Source: Adiantum capillus-veneris
Taxonomy: Eukaryota > Streptophyta > Polypodiopsida > Polypodiales > Pteridaceae
NCBI GenBank assembly: GCA_014529385.2
Contig: CM043967.1
Location: 85,446,778-85,510,777 of the forward strand
DNA: 64,000 nucleotides
Direction of reading: 5' to 3'
Below are positions 12,901 to 23,553 of the stretch, one piece after another (positions within the stretch are counted from its first letter, which is position 1; each line of letters opens with the position of its first letter). The notes below the pieces were generated by a model that had not been told where the DNA came from, did no database searches, and worked only from the letters and a program-made list of their open reading frames with translations. Both the position numbers and the translations under genes were made by a program.

Positions 12901-14399
12901 TTTTACATATGTGTTTGGATTGTTCATGACAAAAGAAAAAAATTCAGTAATTAACCAACTTAGAAAACCACGAGCTAGCTTGGTACCCCAAGATTGGTAC
13001 TTGGCCAAAGTCAATAGATTTTCTTGCTGCTAACTTCATCAACGCATCGGAAGCATCCTCAAATTGGACATCACCACTACTCATATGCTCCACATGTCGC
13101 TTATGAACAATTTCCTTTTCAACTTTAGTTGTAGCTTCTTGCGCATGTTCAACTTTCTCTCACCTAATGTAATGGTTGGCCTACCATCTTCATTCAGTTT
13201 AGGGGCCAAAGCTTGTGATTGTCTGTCGCTCATGTCAACATTCTCCACTTTGAGCCCATCCTTCACCTTCACACCCTCCTCCTTTGTACCCTCGGTCTTT
13301 GATTCAACGAGGGAAACCTTTGAATGAGCACTTTCAGTTGCCTTTGGTTTCCATCTTCAAACTGTCAACACTACCTCCATCTCTAACTATGTTGACAACA
13401 CTCTCCTCAAGAGGGCCATCCAAAGCCTAGTATCTATTGGTCCCTCTTCCGCATCAAGCATAGAATTCATGGTTGCAAGTGAGGCATCAACCACGACATT
13501 AGAAGGAGCTTGTTGTGATGTGCCTTCTTCACCATCCTTCATAGGATCTGCCTCGACATCAACTAAAGCATTGACAAGAGCAAGTTTCTCTACAACACTA
13601 CTTGGAGCAAGAATTACATAACTAATATGTGCCCTACAACTTTATTAAAAAAATTGAAAATAGAGGAGAATATTTCAATATTATTCTCTAAAAAATTTGC
13701 TTGGAAGCGCTGTTAAGACATGGGTGTCCTTAATTGACCAACACGTGCGCTACTTCTGGATGACACACTGGAGAGGAAATCTCTTTGCAACTTGCAAAAG
13801 AGATGGGTCGAGAGGATGAGGGTACAAAGATTAGATGGAATCTCTAAAGAAAGGAATTTATTTTCACACTTGCTTAGAGGGCCTCCACACGGTGAGTTTG
13901 GGAACTCATCTTGAAACTCACAAAACTTGGCCAAAAGGTACCCTTAAATGTAGAGAAACCTTCACACGGTTCCTTTTCAAATACTCATTGGGCTTGTATA
14001 ACAAGTGGTAGAGACTTGGTTATGCTAAAAATAGACTTATTACCTCTTAATCCAGGTTAGAACTTTGAAACTATCTCAATACACTCCTAACTTTTCATAT
14101 TTTGCAAAAGTTTCACGAAAGCAAATAGGTTAACCTTTTTTTGAGGGATTCCCTCTTAAAGTCACCATGGAAATGTAAAGTTTAAGCAAACTATTCCCTT
14201 ATTCCTTTCCAAAACTCACCATGGGAAGGCCTTGTTGGGATGACCACATGGGGTTTGGCACATTTCTTTGTCCAAACACGTGCCCAGGTAACGTCAGGAA
14301 GAAAAACGATCAAAAAGGATTTAGCATCGTCGTCTTCCGAAGGCGTTTCCTTTTCTGAAGCGTTTCTGGCCATTCTCTTGCTTGCTGGCTTGCCGGCAC
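9903..14399. other. Intergenic stretch without identifiable genes
   Basis: AT-rich sequence. A short GT/GC run lies at 10,214-10,232. Several minus-strand frames between 11,271 and 13,700 (for example 13,272-13,081, with a Lys/Leu-rich KLNMRKKLQLKLKRK segment) may be one broken coding remnant reading leftward. I recognise no family. No LTR ends, tRNA primer site or RT motif was found. Confidence 0.45.
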
Positions 14400-14799
14400 A
14401 GTTCATCGCAATTTGAAGCTCCCTTTAGTTTTTTGGGTTCTCTCTCTGTGGGTAGCAACGCTAGGTTTCCTGCTTCTCGCAACGTCGCACACAAATTATT
14501 TTGACAGAGGCTCGCTGTCTTGAAGAGTTACGAGCTCGCTCTCTGCAGACGTCTCGGATCAGGTCACGATAAGGGTGCTGTTAATTTGTTACGTCTGTCG
14601 CCCCTTCTCAAGCAAGATTGCAATACACAGGTGCTGTGGGTTCATCCCCATCATCTGACTGCAGATTGTCAATTCAAAAGAATTTTTTTAGCATTTGGAA
14701 ACATTGAAGGGAATAGTGTTGGCCTTCGCTTCAGTGAGCCTTCATTTGTTTACCGACTGTTGAATTCTAATTATCCCACGCATCCAAGGAGACGCAAAG
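14400..14799 (+). promoter_or_regulatory. Probable 5' UTR and promoter-proximal region of OTLD1
   Basis: GC content rises and pyrimidine-rich runs (TTCTCTCTCTGTGGG near 14,440) appear in the 400 bp before the ATG at 14,800, as is common for plant leaders. I could not fix a transcription start. A 5'-UTR intron cannot be excluded because several GT/AG pairs occur here. The 14,520-14,987 open frame runs into exon 1 in another frame and is not considered coding. Confidence 0.4.
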
Positions 14800-15690
14800 A
14801 TGACCCGTGTGCTAGTCCAACGAGGGCAAGGTTCCTCAAATGTCAGGCCAACTTCATCTTCCTCATCCACGGCTGCTCCTCCACCACCACCCCCTCCTCC
14901 TCTCCCGCCGCCACCTTCAACTTCACTGACTTCAAATACAGAAGAGGATTCAAAGGAATCAAAGGAGTTGGTGCTGGCAGATTTTGATGAACCTTTAAAT
15001 GAACAGATAGAGGTATATCCCTTGGCAGAAGATGAAAAATTATTGGAGAATGCTGTGGTCAGCTATGAAGAAGTCAGTGAGACCTTAAATGCTACTAGAA
15101 CTGCTTTTTTGTTAGAGCAGAGTGAGAAGGATCCTCCTGATTGTGGCAGGCAATTTGAGGCAGGCTCATGCAGTGGACACGCTATGAAAACTGCAGAATG
15201 TACTGCTGTGGGGCATGGGGATTCACAATTGGAGGCTGTTGTGTTGTCAATAAATGCATGTCGGGAAGACCAAAGCAATGCTGAAGGTTTTCCATTACCT
15301 TCGTGTAAGCCTGATGGAGGCTCAGTTTTTGTTAGTGGTTCATCCTCCCATGTACAGGGTATGTCAATGAATCAACCATCATTTGCGGCAACTGAATCTG
15401 GATTGCAGTGGTCGGAGGTTACTGCTAGTCTTCCTTCGTCCACTCTCTCATCCTCATCAGTCATACTTCCAAGCTCCCGACGGGGAAGCTGGGGCTTATC
15501 TCCCGCATCGAGCTCAATCAAAACAGCAAGTGGATCTTCTCGCAAGGGGTGGAGGAATGTAAAGTCATCAAAGAGCCCACCTCAGACATCAAGAGCTTCA
15601 TCTCCAAGGTCGTACATTGAGCAGGATGGCTACAATAGTGCAGATGAACAGAATCCTTGGACAGTCGGGCCAAGGGGCCCAGAAGAAAAT
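14800..15690 (+). CDS. OTU-domain deubiquitinase, exon 1 (residues 1-297)
   Basis: First coding exon of a gene for an OTLD1/OTU6-type deubiquitinase. In Arabidopsis this family member removes ubiquitin from histone H2B and is recruited to chromatin with a histone demethylase; that role is transferred by family, not shown here. The start MTRVLVQRG matches the conserved beginning of the family as I remember it. It is followed by Ser-rich and poly-Pro stretches (about residues 11-40), an acidic region, and a long Ser-rich disordered segment ending in SPRSYIEQDGYNSADEQNPW. 297 codons is longer than usual for the N-terminus. The donor is AAT|GTATTT, phase 0. The ATG at 14,800 is the first in this frame with family-like sequence. 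Confidence 0.9.
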
Positions 15691-15809
15691 GTATTTATTT
15701 TCCTTTGTCCTTTTAGCTGTGCAGTTTTTTCTTGATATTGCTGGTCATGATTGTTTACATCCTTGAAGTATAAAGCATATTGTAATTGTATGGTTGGGAT
15801 TTGCTACAG

Positions 15810-15974
15810 GAGGAGAGAGATAGACAGTTTGAAGTTGAAATCAGACGCTCAAGAGGTTTGGAGGTGCGGCGGATGGCTGAAGATGGGAACTGTCTCTTTC
15901 GTGCAGTAGCAGATCAGGTCTATGGAGATCCTGAAATGCACAGTGAGACTCGGCAGATGTGCATAGATTATATG
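15810..15974 (+). CDS. OTU-domain deubiquitinase, exon 2 (catalytic Asp/Cys)
   Basis: 165 bp, phase 0 on both sides, between TTGCTACAG and ATG|GTACGA. It encodes residues 298-352, the start of the OTU fold. The motif EDGNCLFRAVADQVYGD carries the proposed catalytic Asp322 and nucleophile Cys325. The ending RQMCIDYM is the usual family sequence before the next helix. Intron 1 is only 119 bp, but the next exon lies 40 kb away. Confidence 0.93.
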
Positions 15975-17274
15975 GTACGATACTCATTGTTTTCTTTGGT
16001 TTTGTTTCAATGATGCTGTGTCCGACCCTTGCTCTAAAAAAAAAGCGTGCACACGCACAGATAGACTACTAGCTCGAAATTTGGGGAGTAGATTATGCTG
16101 GACAGGGTGTGGGCAGCCAATTTTTGGTTGTGATGGGCAAGTGGCTAGTCTTATGATCATGCTTTTGTGGGATATATGTTTGTTTGTGGCATTTTTTGGA
16201 AGCCCAAAACTTAATTTTGTTGCACATTTGCAATGCCATCTCGTTTTCATGCAGAGAAATCTCTATTGTTGGTAAGTCCTGTCACTCTTAGTTTTTATGA
16301 TTAGGTTATTTTCAAGACTGGCTTCTAGACTAACATAACAGTCATTGAAGGGATGCCTGTAACCCCATATTTTAATGATGAACTTAAGATTAATTTGGTT
16401 TTCCTTAAACAAGGAAATGAACAATTGGCGAGTGGCAGAGTAAGTGTGAAGCCTTTGCATTCAAGAATGTTGAATAGTGGTCAGCGTGGCGGATAATTGC
16501 TTCCAATTCTGTCTAGATTGCCAAATGTTGAGAGTGGAAATTAGGGATCTACCAGTCACATCAGTAAATTGAAAAACCTGAAGTAAATCTTGCAGCGCAG
16601 TATCTTACAAGCATTTGGAAGCATGGGAGATGGATACCATTAGGACAAAATTTAGTTTGCTAATTGGATGGACTACTTGTTTGATCCTATTTGAGAATAC
16701 GGTTTGGGTATTGTTTGAACTTGTCCGATCTTGTTTGGTGATGCTTGATCCTTGCTTGGGTACCACTTGAATGTGTTTGATATTGGTTGAACTCGTTTGG
16801 AATCTGTCTAAACTTGTTTGAACTTCATGAAAATCTGGAATCTATAAGATGTGCTCTGAGCGGTTTAGATCAGGTGTACGGTTGGACCAGGTCCGGAATC
16901 CATGGAATCCATTGTAATGGTTATTTTGTACTGTTGGCCAAGAGTCCATGACCAGTACCCCAGATTCGGTGTAACAGTTTGACAGAGCGTAGGATCCAAT
17001 ACGACGGTTACTTAAGACACTTGGACACACGTCGCGGATCGGTTTTGATGGTTGGACAAGAGTACGGGACTCATTCTACTATATATTGCAGTTTATGTAT
17101 CCATGCTGATGTGAATGCATATGCGATTTGTGCAGGTTTGAATGAATATTGGATCTGTGAAACAAACTGTGGAAATTTAAATTCTAGTGCGTTTTGGGTT
17201 GGATGTGACAAATGGATGGATGGTGAACCCAGTGCATAAGAGTTCTGAACAACATGACTAGATAGAGTGGGCTC
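15975..17274. other. Intron sequence before the first element
   Basis: No coding potential was recognised. The 16,680-16,830 part has loosely repeated GTTTGAACTTG/GTTTGATCC words. At 17,080-17,270 short phrases resemble retroelement leader sequence, but no LTR could be defined. Confidence 0.4.
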
Positions 17275-17692
17275 TGTAACAAACTGCTGATCTTGACCTA
17301 CTGAATGAATCGCGTGGAACTGATGGCGTGGCAAGTTTCCGAAAATTACGCTGACTGATGATGTGGCAGGCTGTACGGAATCTGCGTTTTGGCTGGCTGA
17401 TGACATGGCAGGATGTACGGATTTTCGTAAATTATGCTTGCAGCTTTTTGGCATTGCTTTTGGACCAGAAGCTTTTGAGTTTTGAAGGCTTTTCACGATA
17501 ACTGCTTTTCAGGCCAAGGGCCTTTAAATATGTGCTAAGGGCTCATTCTCTGGCATGCTTCCCGGAGAAGGTGCAGAGTCTGGAGTACCGGCTTGTAGTG
17601 TGTTGATGCAATATAAAGAAATACCGAAAGGGGCGCCAAGGTTTGGGGCCAATACTCTTTGGGATGGAATTCCGCCACTCCGTGTCGCGTGT

Positions 17693-17724
<32 letters not shown>

Positions 17725-17796
17725 ATCGTTAATGAAGTGCTAAAAGTTTGTTCAGCCTGTTCTTTTCTCTTGGCACGTGGTGCTCGTCTTGTGACA
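17275..17796 (+). repeat. Element A 5' LTR
   Basis: Starts TGTAACAAACTG. It contains a U5-like block with CGAAAGGGGCGCCA (about 17,627) and a CT dinucleotide tract (about 17,695-17,719), and ends TTGTGACA directly before the primer site. Confidence 0.85.
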
Positions 17797-18090
17797 GTGG
17801 TATCAGAGCATCAATCGTGTGCTTTTCTGAAAGCATACCGGTCCCACAAAAGAGCAGACAGAGCAAACGAGAGACTTGTGGAATTCCGCCACTCCGTGTC
17901 GCGTGTTGTCTCTCTCTCTCTCTCTCTCAGTTCAATTGTTAATGAAGTGCTAAAAGTCTGTTCAGCCTGTTCTTTTGGCACGTGGTGCCCGTCTTGTGAC
18001 AGTGGTATCAGAGCATCAGGCGTGTGCTTTTCTGAAAGCATACCGATCCCACAAAAGAGCAGACAGAGCAAACCAGAGACTTTATTTGAG
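17665..18090 (+). repeat. Tandem duplication of LTR end plus primer site in A
   Basis: Two copies with a period of about 214 bp (starting 17,665 and 17,879). Each runs from GGAATTCCGCCACTCC through the CT tract, the LTR terminus TTGTGACA, the primer site (17,798-17,809 and 18,003-18,014) and about 75 bp of leader ending near GCAAACCAGAGAC. The element therefore carries two primer-binding sites, each next to an LTR terminus. Confidence 0.85.
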
Positions 18091-18197
18091 GTATCTTCGC
18101 CCTCCAACCTGGACTAGAGATTTTATTCGAGGTATCTTCGCCCTCCAACCTGGCTATTAGACTCTATTCGAGGTATCTTCGCCCTCCAACCCGGACT
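18081..18197 (+). repeat. Three 41-bp tandem repeats in the A leader
   Basis: Three copies of a unit built around GAGGTATCTTCGCCCTCCAA, starting at 18,088, 18,129 and 18,170, with few differences. Absent from the related element E. Confidence 0.85.
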
Positions 18198-19187
18198 TAA
18201 TAGCCACTCCCACCCTTACTTCATCGCGCATCGGGCGCGCTCCCGTCTTCACCGCTCATGTCTTACAGGGCATAGGCCATTAAGATGACTTGCAAGAGAA
18301 GGATCCAAGATTTGTTTCGACCTGCTGTTTTTCTCAGAGACAGTACCATGCAGAAGTCTATAGCTACCAAGCCGTACACTTCCAAGGACTTGGCAAGCTT
18401 TCCAAAAAAAAAAGATTTTTTTTTTTCCCCAAGTTATATTGTTTCTGACATCCTCCTTCGGAGTGCAACTTCTGGCACAGTGGGGTATCCTAAAATGCTT
18501 GCCATGGAAACCCTAGCAGATTATAACTTGAAGTTTCTCGACATCTCCCAGTAGATGTCTCTTCACGAGCAAATGACCTTGGAGATCCAATGCGATTGCT
18601 ATCTTGGGACTACCATCGCCGCCAAAGAAACACTGTTTATCCAAGAGCTGATGGACCATGCTGGGCTCGGCTACGACCCTATGGGATGAACCTAACCCTA
18701 ATTTTTGGTGCAGGTTCAGGATGGAAAGTCAGTCGACTTTTCGAGCTCGATTGATGTCGAGATTGCTTTTTAAGTTTGAAATCTGTTTGAGAACTTGTTT
18801 AGTGATCCTGTTTGAAATTTGTTTGAAATTGATGGTAGCTGTTGTGAACCTGTTTTGGTGCCGATTTGAAATGTTTGACTCTGTTTTTAATACTGGTTTC
18901 ATTGATTGGTTATTTTACTCCTGGGTGGAGTATTAAGAAATAATGTTTGAGAATGCTTGTTCATACTCATGGCCCGGACCCTTGTGGTTATTTAAGGGGG
19001 GGAGTATTGAATGATTGAAAAGTGTTGTTTTTACTCATGGCCCGGACCCTGGTGTTTTTTTTTTTACGGGGGCAGTGTTGTTGTTGTGACTAGTGGCACC
19101 TGGATGGTTATGCGGGAGGAGTATTAAGAAGTCTAAGCAGTGGTTACTCTCAGCACCTCCAAACGACGCAGGTTGTGGTCTGGGGGG

Positions 19188-19590
19188 CGTTTGGTTGTAA
19201 AAGGCCTCTATATCTCCCGGCCCGGAACTTTTTAGGTTATGCGGGAGGAGTGATGAGGGAGTCGTTGAATATCTCTCGGTTCGGACCTTGTTAGGTTATG
19301 CGGGAGGTGTTCATTGGCGGCTTTATGTTTCTATGTCTTGTAACAGGCATATGTGGTGAGCATTTGTGTTGCATTGTGATGTGCCAACCCGTTTGGTTGT
19401 AAAACCCCTCTATATCTCCCGGCCCAGACCTTTTTAGGTTATGCGAGAGGAGTGATGAGGGAGTCGTTGAATATCTCCTGGCCCGGACCTTGTTAGGTTA
19501 TGCGGGAGGAGTGTTCATTGGCGGCTTTATGTTTCTATGTCTTGTAACATGCATATGTGAGCATTTGTGTTGCATTGTGATGTGCCAACC
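19188..19590 (+). repeat. About 202-bp tandem duplication inside A
   Basis: Copies start CGTTTGGTTGTAAAA at 19,188 and 19,390 and run through GGTTATGCGGGAGGAGTG to GATGTGCCAACC. The unit itself contains shorter repeats of GGCCCGGACCTTGTTAGG. Element E has a single related segment in the inverted block (about 25,500-25,700). Confidence 0.8.
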
Positions 19591-19861
19591 ACTAAATATT
19601 CCTAAATGGATGAGATTGCCTGGGTATGTAATTTTAGTGCATCAAGACACCCGTGGAAGATCAATACGGTATGGGTGTGATGGCTAAGTTTACTACGTCG
19701 GAATATCAAGAGTTCCGATTTGGACGAAAGGAGAAGCTAACTCCTTGGTCAAAAGAGCCGAAAGGAGAAGGTAACTCCTTAACAAAAAGAGCAAACTGAT
19801 TGTCCCTCGGAATGACCCTCGAAAATTTTTGAGCTAACTTGAGTTGTTTTGCAGATATGCT

Positions 19862-19879
19862 GTAATCGCGGACGATTAC
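19862..19879 (+). other. Pre-PPT palindrome of element A
   Basis: GTAATCGCGGACGATTAC: 7-bp arms with a 4-nt loop, 20 nt before the 3' LTR. It is also present in E, G1, G2 and in decayed form in G3. Confidence 0.75.
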
Positions 19880-19899
19880 TCTCTTTCAAGAAGGGGAGA

Positions 19900-20422
19900 T
19901 GTAACAAACTGCTGACGTGTCGACCTACTGACGGAATCGCGTGGAACTGTTGGCGTGGCAAGTTTCCGAAAATTACACTGACTGATGACGTGGCAGGCTG
20001 TACGGAATTTCGCGTTTTGCGCTAGTTGATGATGTGGTAGGCTGCACGGATTTCCGTAAATTACGTTGGCAGCTTTTTGGCATTGCTTTTGGACCAGAAG
20101 CTTTTGAGTTTTGAAGGCTTTTCACTATAACTGCTTTTCAGGCCAAGGGTCTTTGATTATGTGCTAAGGGATCATTCTTCGCATGCTTCCTGGAGAAGGT
20201 GCAGAGTCTGGAATACCAGCTTGTACTGTGTTGATGCAATATAAAGATATACCGAAAGGGGCGCCAAGGTTTGGGGCCAATATTCTCTGGGGTGGAATTC
20301 CGCCACTCCGTGTCGCGTGTCGTCTCTCTCTCTCTCTCTCTCTCAGTTCAATTGTTAATGAAGTGCTAAAAGTCTGTTCAGCCTGTTCTTTTCTATTGGC
20401 ACGTGGTGCCCGTCTTGTGACA
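19900..20422 (+). repeat. Element A 3' LTR
   Basis: 523 bp, TG...CA, preceded by AAGGGGAGA. It lacks the internal duplication that follows the 5' copy. Confidence 0.85.
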
Positions 20423-20492
20423 GGATCTAAATGTTCCATATGAATTATTGTGGAATTGGATTGTGTGTGGATCCCTTCGTAGGTAATGTACT

Positions 20493-20651
20493 CATAGTTA
20501 CCCGGAACGGAAAATTGGAATGTGGAACGGGAACGTCATCGGGCGTGAAATGCCATTCCATGTTACGAACACACATGTTTGAAACTCAGAACGGGAAGTT
20601 GTAATGGGAACCGGAACGGAGATCTCAAAATGGCCATTCCCTGTAACTATG
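20493..20651. mobile_element. MITE-like terminal inverted repeat element
   Basis: 159 bp with imperfect terminal inverted repeats: CATAGTTACCCGGAACGG at the left, and the reverse complement of CATAGTTACAGGGAATGG at the right (about 14 of 18 matching). The inside is rich in GGAACGG/CCATTCC words that can pair. No coding. The superfamily is not assigned because no clear target duplication was found. Confidence 0.55.
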
Positions 20652-20777
20652 ATTGTACTATTTTGGTCGGATGGTTATTGGCATGTTTGGATTTATTTTT
20701 GCAGGTGTAATATGAGATGTTTTGTTAATACAGGAAACGATCACGAATGAAACACTCGCACAATGCGTGCGTATGAA

Positions 20778-21522
20778 TCATGCGAACACATAATACTTCT
20801 TGTGAGGGTTCTTTGGATCTAGGCTCGAGAGCCTAGATTGGTTCTTCCTGAGGGGGTTCTTTGGACCTCGACTCGAGAGCCAAGATTGGTTCTTTGTGAT
20901 TGATCTAATCTGCAATGAGGTTAGCTTCCTAGAAAAAGTATCAACTAACACATCATCCTTGTGAACAATCACGTCATCTTCATTCAAATCATCATGCTCG
21001 TGAGAAATCGCATCGTGATCATGCAAATCATCATGCTGATCATTATCATTCAATTCATCATGCTTCTCATAATCATGCAAGTCTTGTGTGTCATGCTTTG
21101 GAGAAGAAGAGACTGAGAGAGTCTCCTTTTCCCGAATCTCTTGTATCTATGCATGAACTTGAGAAAAGAGTAGCAAGAATTCTTTCATGTTGATTGCTCT
21201 TCTCTTGTCGTACTTTGGTCTCGCGGTCATATTCTGCTTGTCTTGCTTTGTTCTCGCGATGTATGGCTGCCACTCTTTCTGTGTATTGACGCTCTATGGC
21301 TGCCATCTTTTCTTCGTGTTCACGCTCTATTTCTGCTTTTCGGTCTAACTTCTTGTCCATCATCCTCTTGTCGAAAAGCGTCATAGGATCTGGTGCAATC
21401 TTTGGCGTAGATGGGGAAGGGGGAGGGTCGGAAAAACCTCCTAGTGGGGAAAATTCTTCTTCGCCTCTCTCATGCTCATCACTTCCAAGCGAAGTATCCA
21501 TTCCGCTTCGAGTGATGACCAT
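20778..21522 (-). pseudogene. Gag-like remnant of minus-strand LTR element Q
   Basis: The minus-strand frame 21,522-21,091 starts MVITRSG, a common beginning of plant Gypsy Gag, and has a long charged coiled-coil segment (KLDRKAEIEREHEEKMAAIE...). After a stop it continues at 21,080-20,778 with a striking Asp/His-rich stretch (HDELNDNDQHDDLHDHD). No pol sequence follows. The reading starts about 0.5 kb downstream of the Q primer site, as expected for a leader. Confidence 0.5.
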
Positions 21523-21980
21523 CTACTGAAGTCTTGGGTTCTTGTGGTCTGGATTCTTAAGTTCACGAGGAACTTGGGTTCTTGCGGTTCTTGGGTTCTT
21601 GAGGGTCTTGAGTTCTTGAGATTCTTGAGGGTTTTCTTTCGCTTGCAATCTGTGTTAAAGAAGGATTTTCTCTTCACCCGAGTTCTGCTCTTTTTTGCGG
21701 GTGCACCCCTTGGCGGCCTTGCGCTCACACCAAGGTTGTTTTCTCCCACCTCACGTCGATTGGCCGGCCGCTAACTGCACGGTCCGCTCTCAATGAGTGA
21801 AAAGAGGCACAAGGGGAGACTGGACAAGCCCTTCTTTCTTGGGTTTCTTGTCACTCTTCAAAAACACGATTAGGAATCGAGACGCCCAAGTGAACTTGGG
21901 TTCGTGCGACCGCAACAAGCAAAAAAAATTCTTGTTATTCTTGTGGTTCTTTCCTTGAGTGATAGAGAACACTGCCAAGG

Positions 21981-21992
21981 CTCTGATACCAA
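21981..21992 (-). other. Primer-binding site of element Q
   Basis: CTCTGATACCAA on +, which is TTGGTATCAGAG on the minus strand, adjacent to the LTR start at 21,993. Confidence 0.75.
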
Positions 21993-22989
21993 TGTAAGGT
22001 GCAGCGGAATGAATGTTTGAACTTTGCTCAAGATGAGTCCTCCAAACTGTGCTCAAGGTTCCTTTTGTTCTTATGGAAGGGAGAGCCTTCCGTTCTTAAT
22101 GAGAGAGTGCAATGATTACTAACAAAGTGAATGGACACTGTGCGTGCAAGTGTATGAGACTGAGAGATAGAGAGAAGAGAATACGACACCAGAGAAGTTG
22201 TAAAACCCTCCTTCGAAGGCCCCACTCTCTATGGCGAGAGCGGTCTACTTATGATTGCACAAATCTCTACAATGCTTGGACTTGCGACGATGTCGACGAC
22301 GAGACGGGCTGAAATCTGAAAACGCTAATGGCTGAAATGTGCAAATCTTCTATCTGCTGAATTATGACTCTATGTCGATGACGATGTCGATGGCGACGAT
22401 GCGACAACGACGCGCTGAAAACGCAGATGCTGAAATCTGCGTTTTCCGGGCTGAATCTGTAAACCTTGCGGAGACTGACCGTGTGGTGAGGAACTGCTGC
22501 GGGAAGGTGAGATATGCGAGGTTCGGGGATTCGTCTGCGATGTCTAAAGGCTGAAAACTGAAAATGCTGATGCTTCTTGGTGTTCCGTCGCGGTGAATAT
22601 GCAAAACGCCGAGGCTGATCTGCAAACCAAAAACGCTAGGGCTGAAATTTGTCCTGCTGTCGTCGATGGTTCTGCAAATGCAAAACGCTAGGCTGATCTG
22701 CTATGTCGTGATGGCGTCGGGAATGTGCAAGTGCAAAAACGTTGGCTAATCTGGTGCAAAACGGCTAGGCCTTCTGTTGAGAGAAAACGCTAGAGTTGTC
22801 GCGGGGGTTGGTCTTGCTGAGAAGTTGCCTGTTGAGCAAGGTGCTCCTGCTGCCTCTACTGCCAATTAGTGCTAGTCTAGGTTTGCTTATATACAAACTT
22901 ACTCAATTTGCCCTACCTACTTTCCAACAAAAGTCACTTAAAAATAATAAGTGAAAAATGTCAAAAATAGGGAAAATAGGCTAAATGCA
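21993..22989 (-). repeat. 5' LTR of element Q
   Basis: On the minus strand the LTR ends at 21,993 next to the primer site; on + this edge reads TGTAAGGTGCAGC. The far end is probably near 22,989 (minus-strand TGCATTTAGCC). A TATA-like TGTATATAAGC (minus strand, near 22,890) fits a U3 promoter. The U5 half contains diverged repeats of GCTGAAATCTG and AAAACGC words. The partner LTR was not found, so the element is truncated. Confidence 0.55.
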
Positions 22990-23097
22990 ATGGAAAATTC
23001 CCCTGAAGGATTCTGACGGGAATGCTTATGATCATGCTGTGTGCAACAAGAGGATATGCATCTACACTAAGTGTTTGGACATGCACGGTCTGCGAAC

Positions 23098-23553
23098 AGA
23101 CTCACAAAAGTGCCAGATCACTACCTATTCTAGACTTGACTTGACTGAACCGAACCCAGATCATGCTGTAGCTTGTCCACGGACACATAGGGTTGGATGT
23201 GTCACATGACAGTAGACCCTTTGTCCTGCGGGATGAGATGGCCACACAGCTCGAACAAAATGATTTGAACCACTCTGTTTAGTATAAACTCAGTGTGTGA
23301 TGGATTGGGATCCCCGGAAAAAGGGCGAATAGACTCACAAAAGTGCAAGATCACTACCTATTCTAGACTTGACTTGATTGAATTGAACCCTGATCATGCT
23401 GTAGCTTGTCCACGGACACATAGGGTTGGATGTGTCACGTGACAATAGACCCTTTGTCCTGCGGGATGAGATGGCCACACAGCTAGAATAAAATGATTTG
23501 ACCACTCTGTTCAGTATGAACTTAGTGTGTGATGGATTGGGTTTTCCGGAAAT
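23098..23553 (+). repeat. Two-copy 233-bp tandem repeat
   Basis: Copies begin AGACTCACAAAAGTGC at 23,098 and 23,331 and end near GATTGGG...CCGGAAA. They are about 93% identical by eye. The second copy abuts the G3 integrase remnant at 23,553. Confidence 0.85.

Larger units (their letters stand above)
17275..20422 (+). mobile_element. Non-autonomous LTR retrotransposon A
   Basis: 3,148 bp with LTRs of about 522 bp (17,275-17,796 and 19,900-20,422). Both begin TGTAACAAACTGCTG and end CTTGTGACA. Flanking 5-mers GGCTC and GGATC match at 4 of 5 positions. A TGGTATCAGAGC primer site follows the 5' LTR and AAGGGGAGA precedes the 3' LTR. About 2.1 kb of internal sequence has no Gag, protease, RT or integrase motif, so it must depend on enzymes from elsewhere. 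Its LTR end and pre-PPT block resemble those of the Gypsy elements G1-G3. A second member of the family is element E. Confidence 0.85.

Noticed and set aside
14520-14987. 155-codon open frame over the OTU gene start
   Set aside because: It overlaps exon 1 in another frame and has no family similarity; exon 1 has the conserved MTRVLVQRG start and phase-matched splicing.
18081-18197. CRISPR-like repeat array
   Set aside because: Units are contiguous tandem copies with no unique spacers, inside a plant LTR element.
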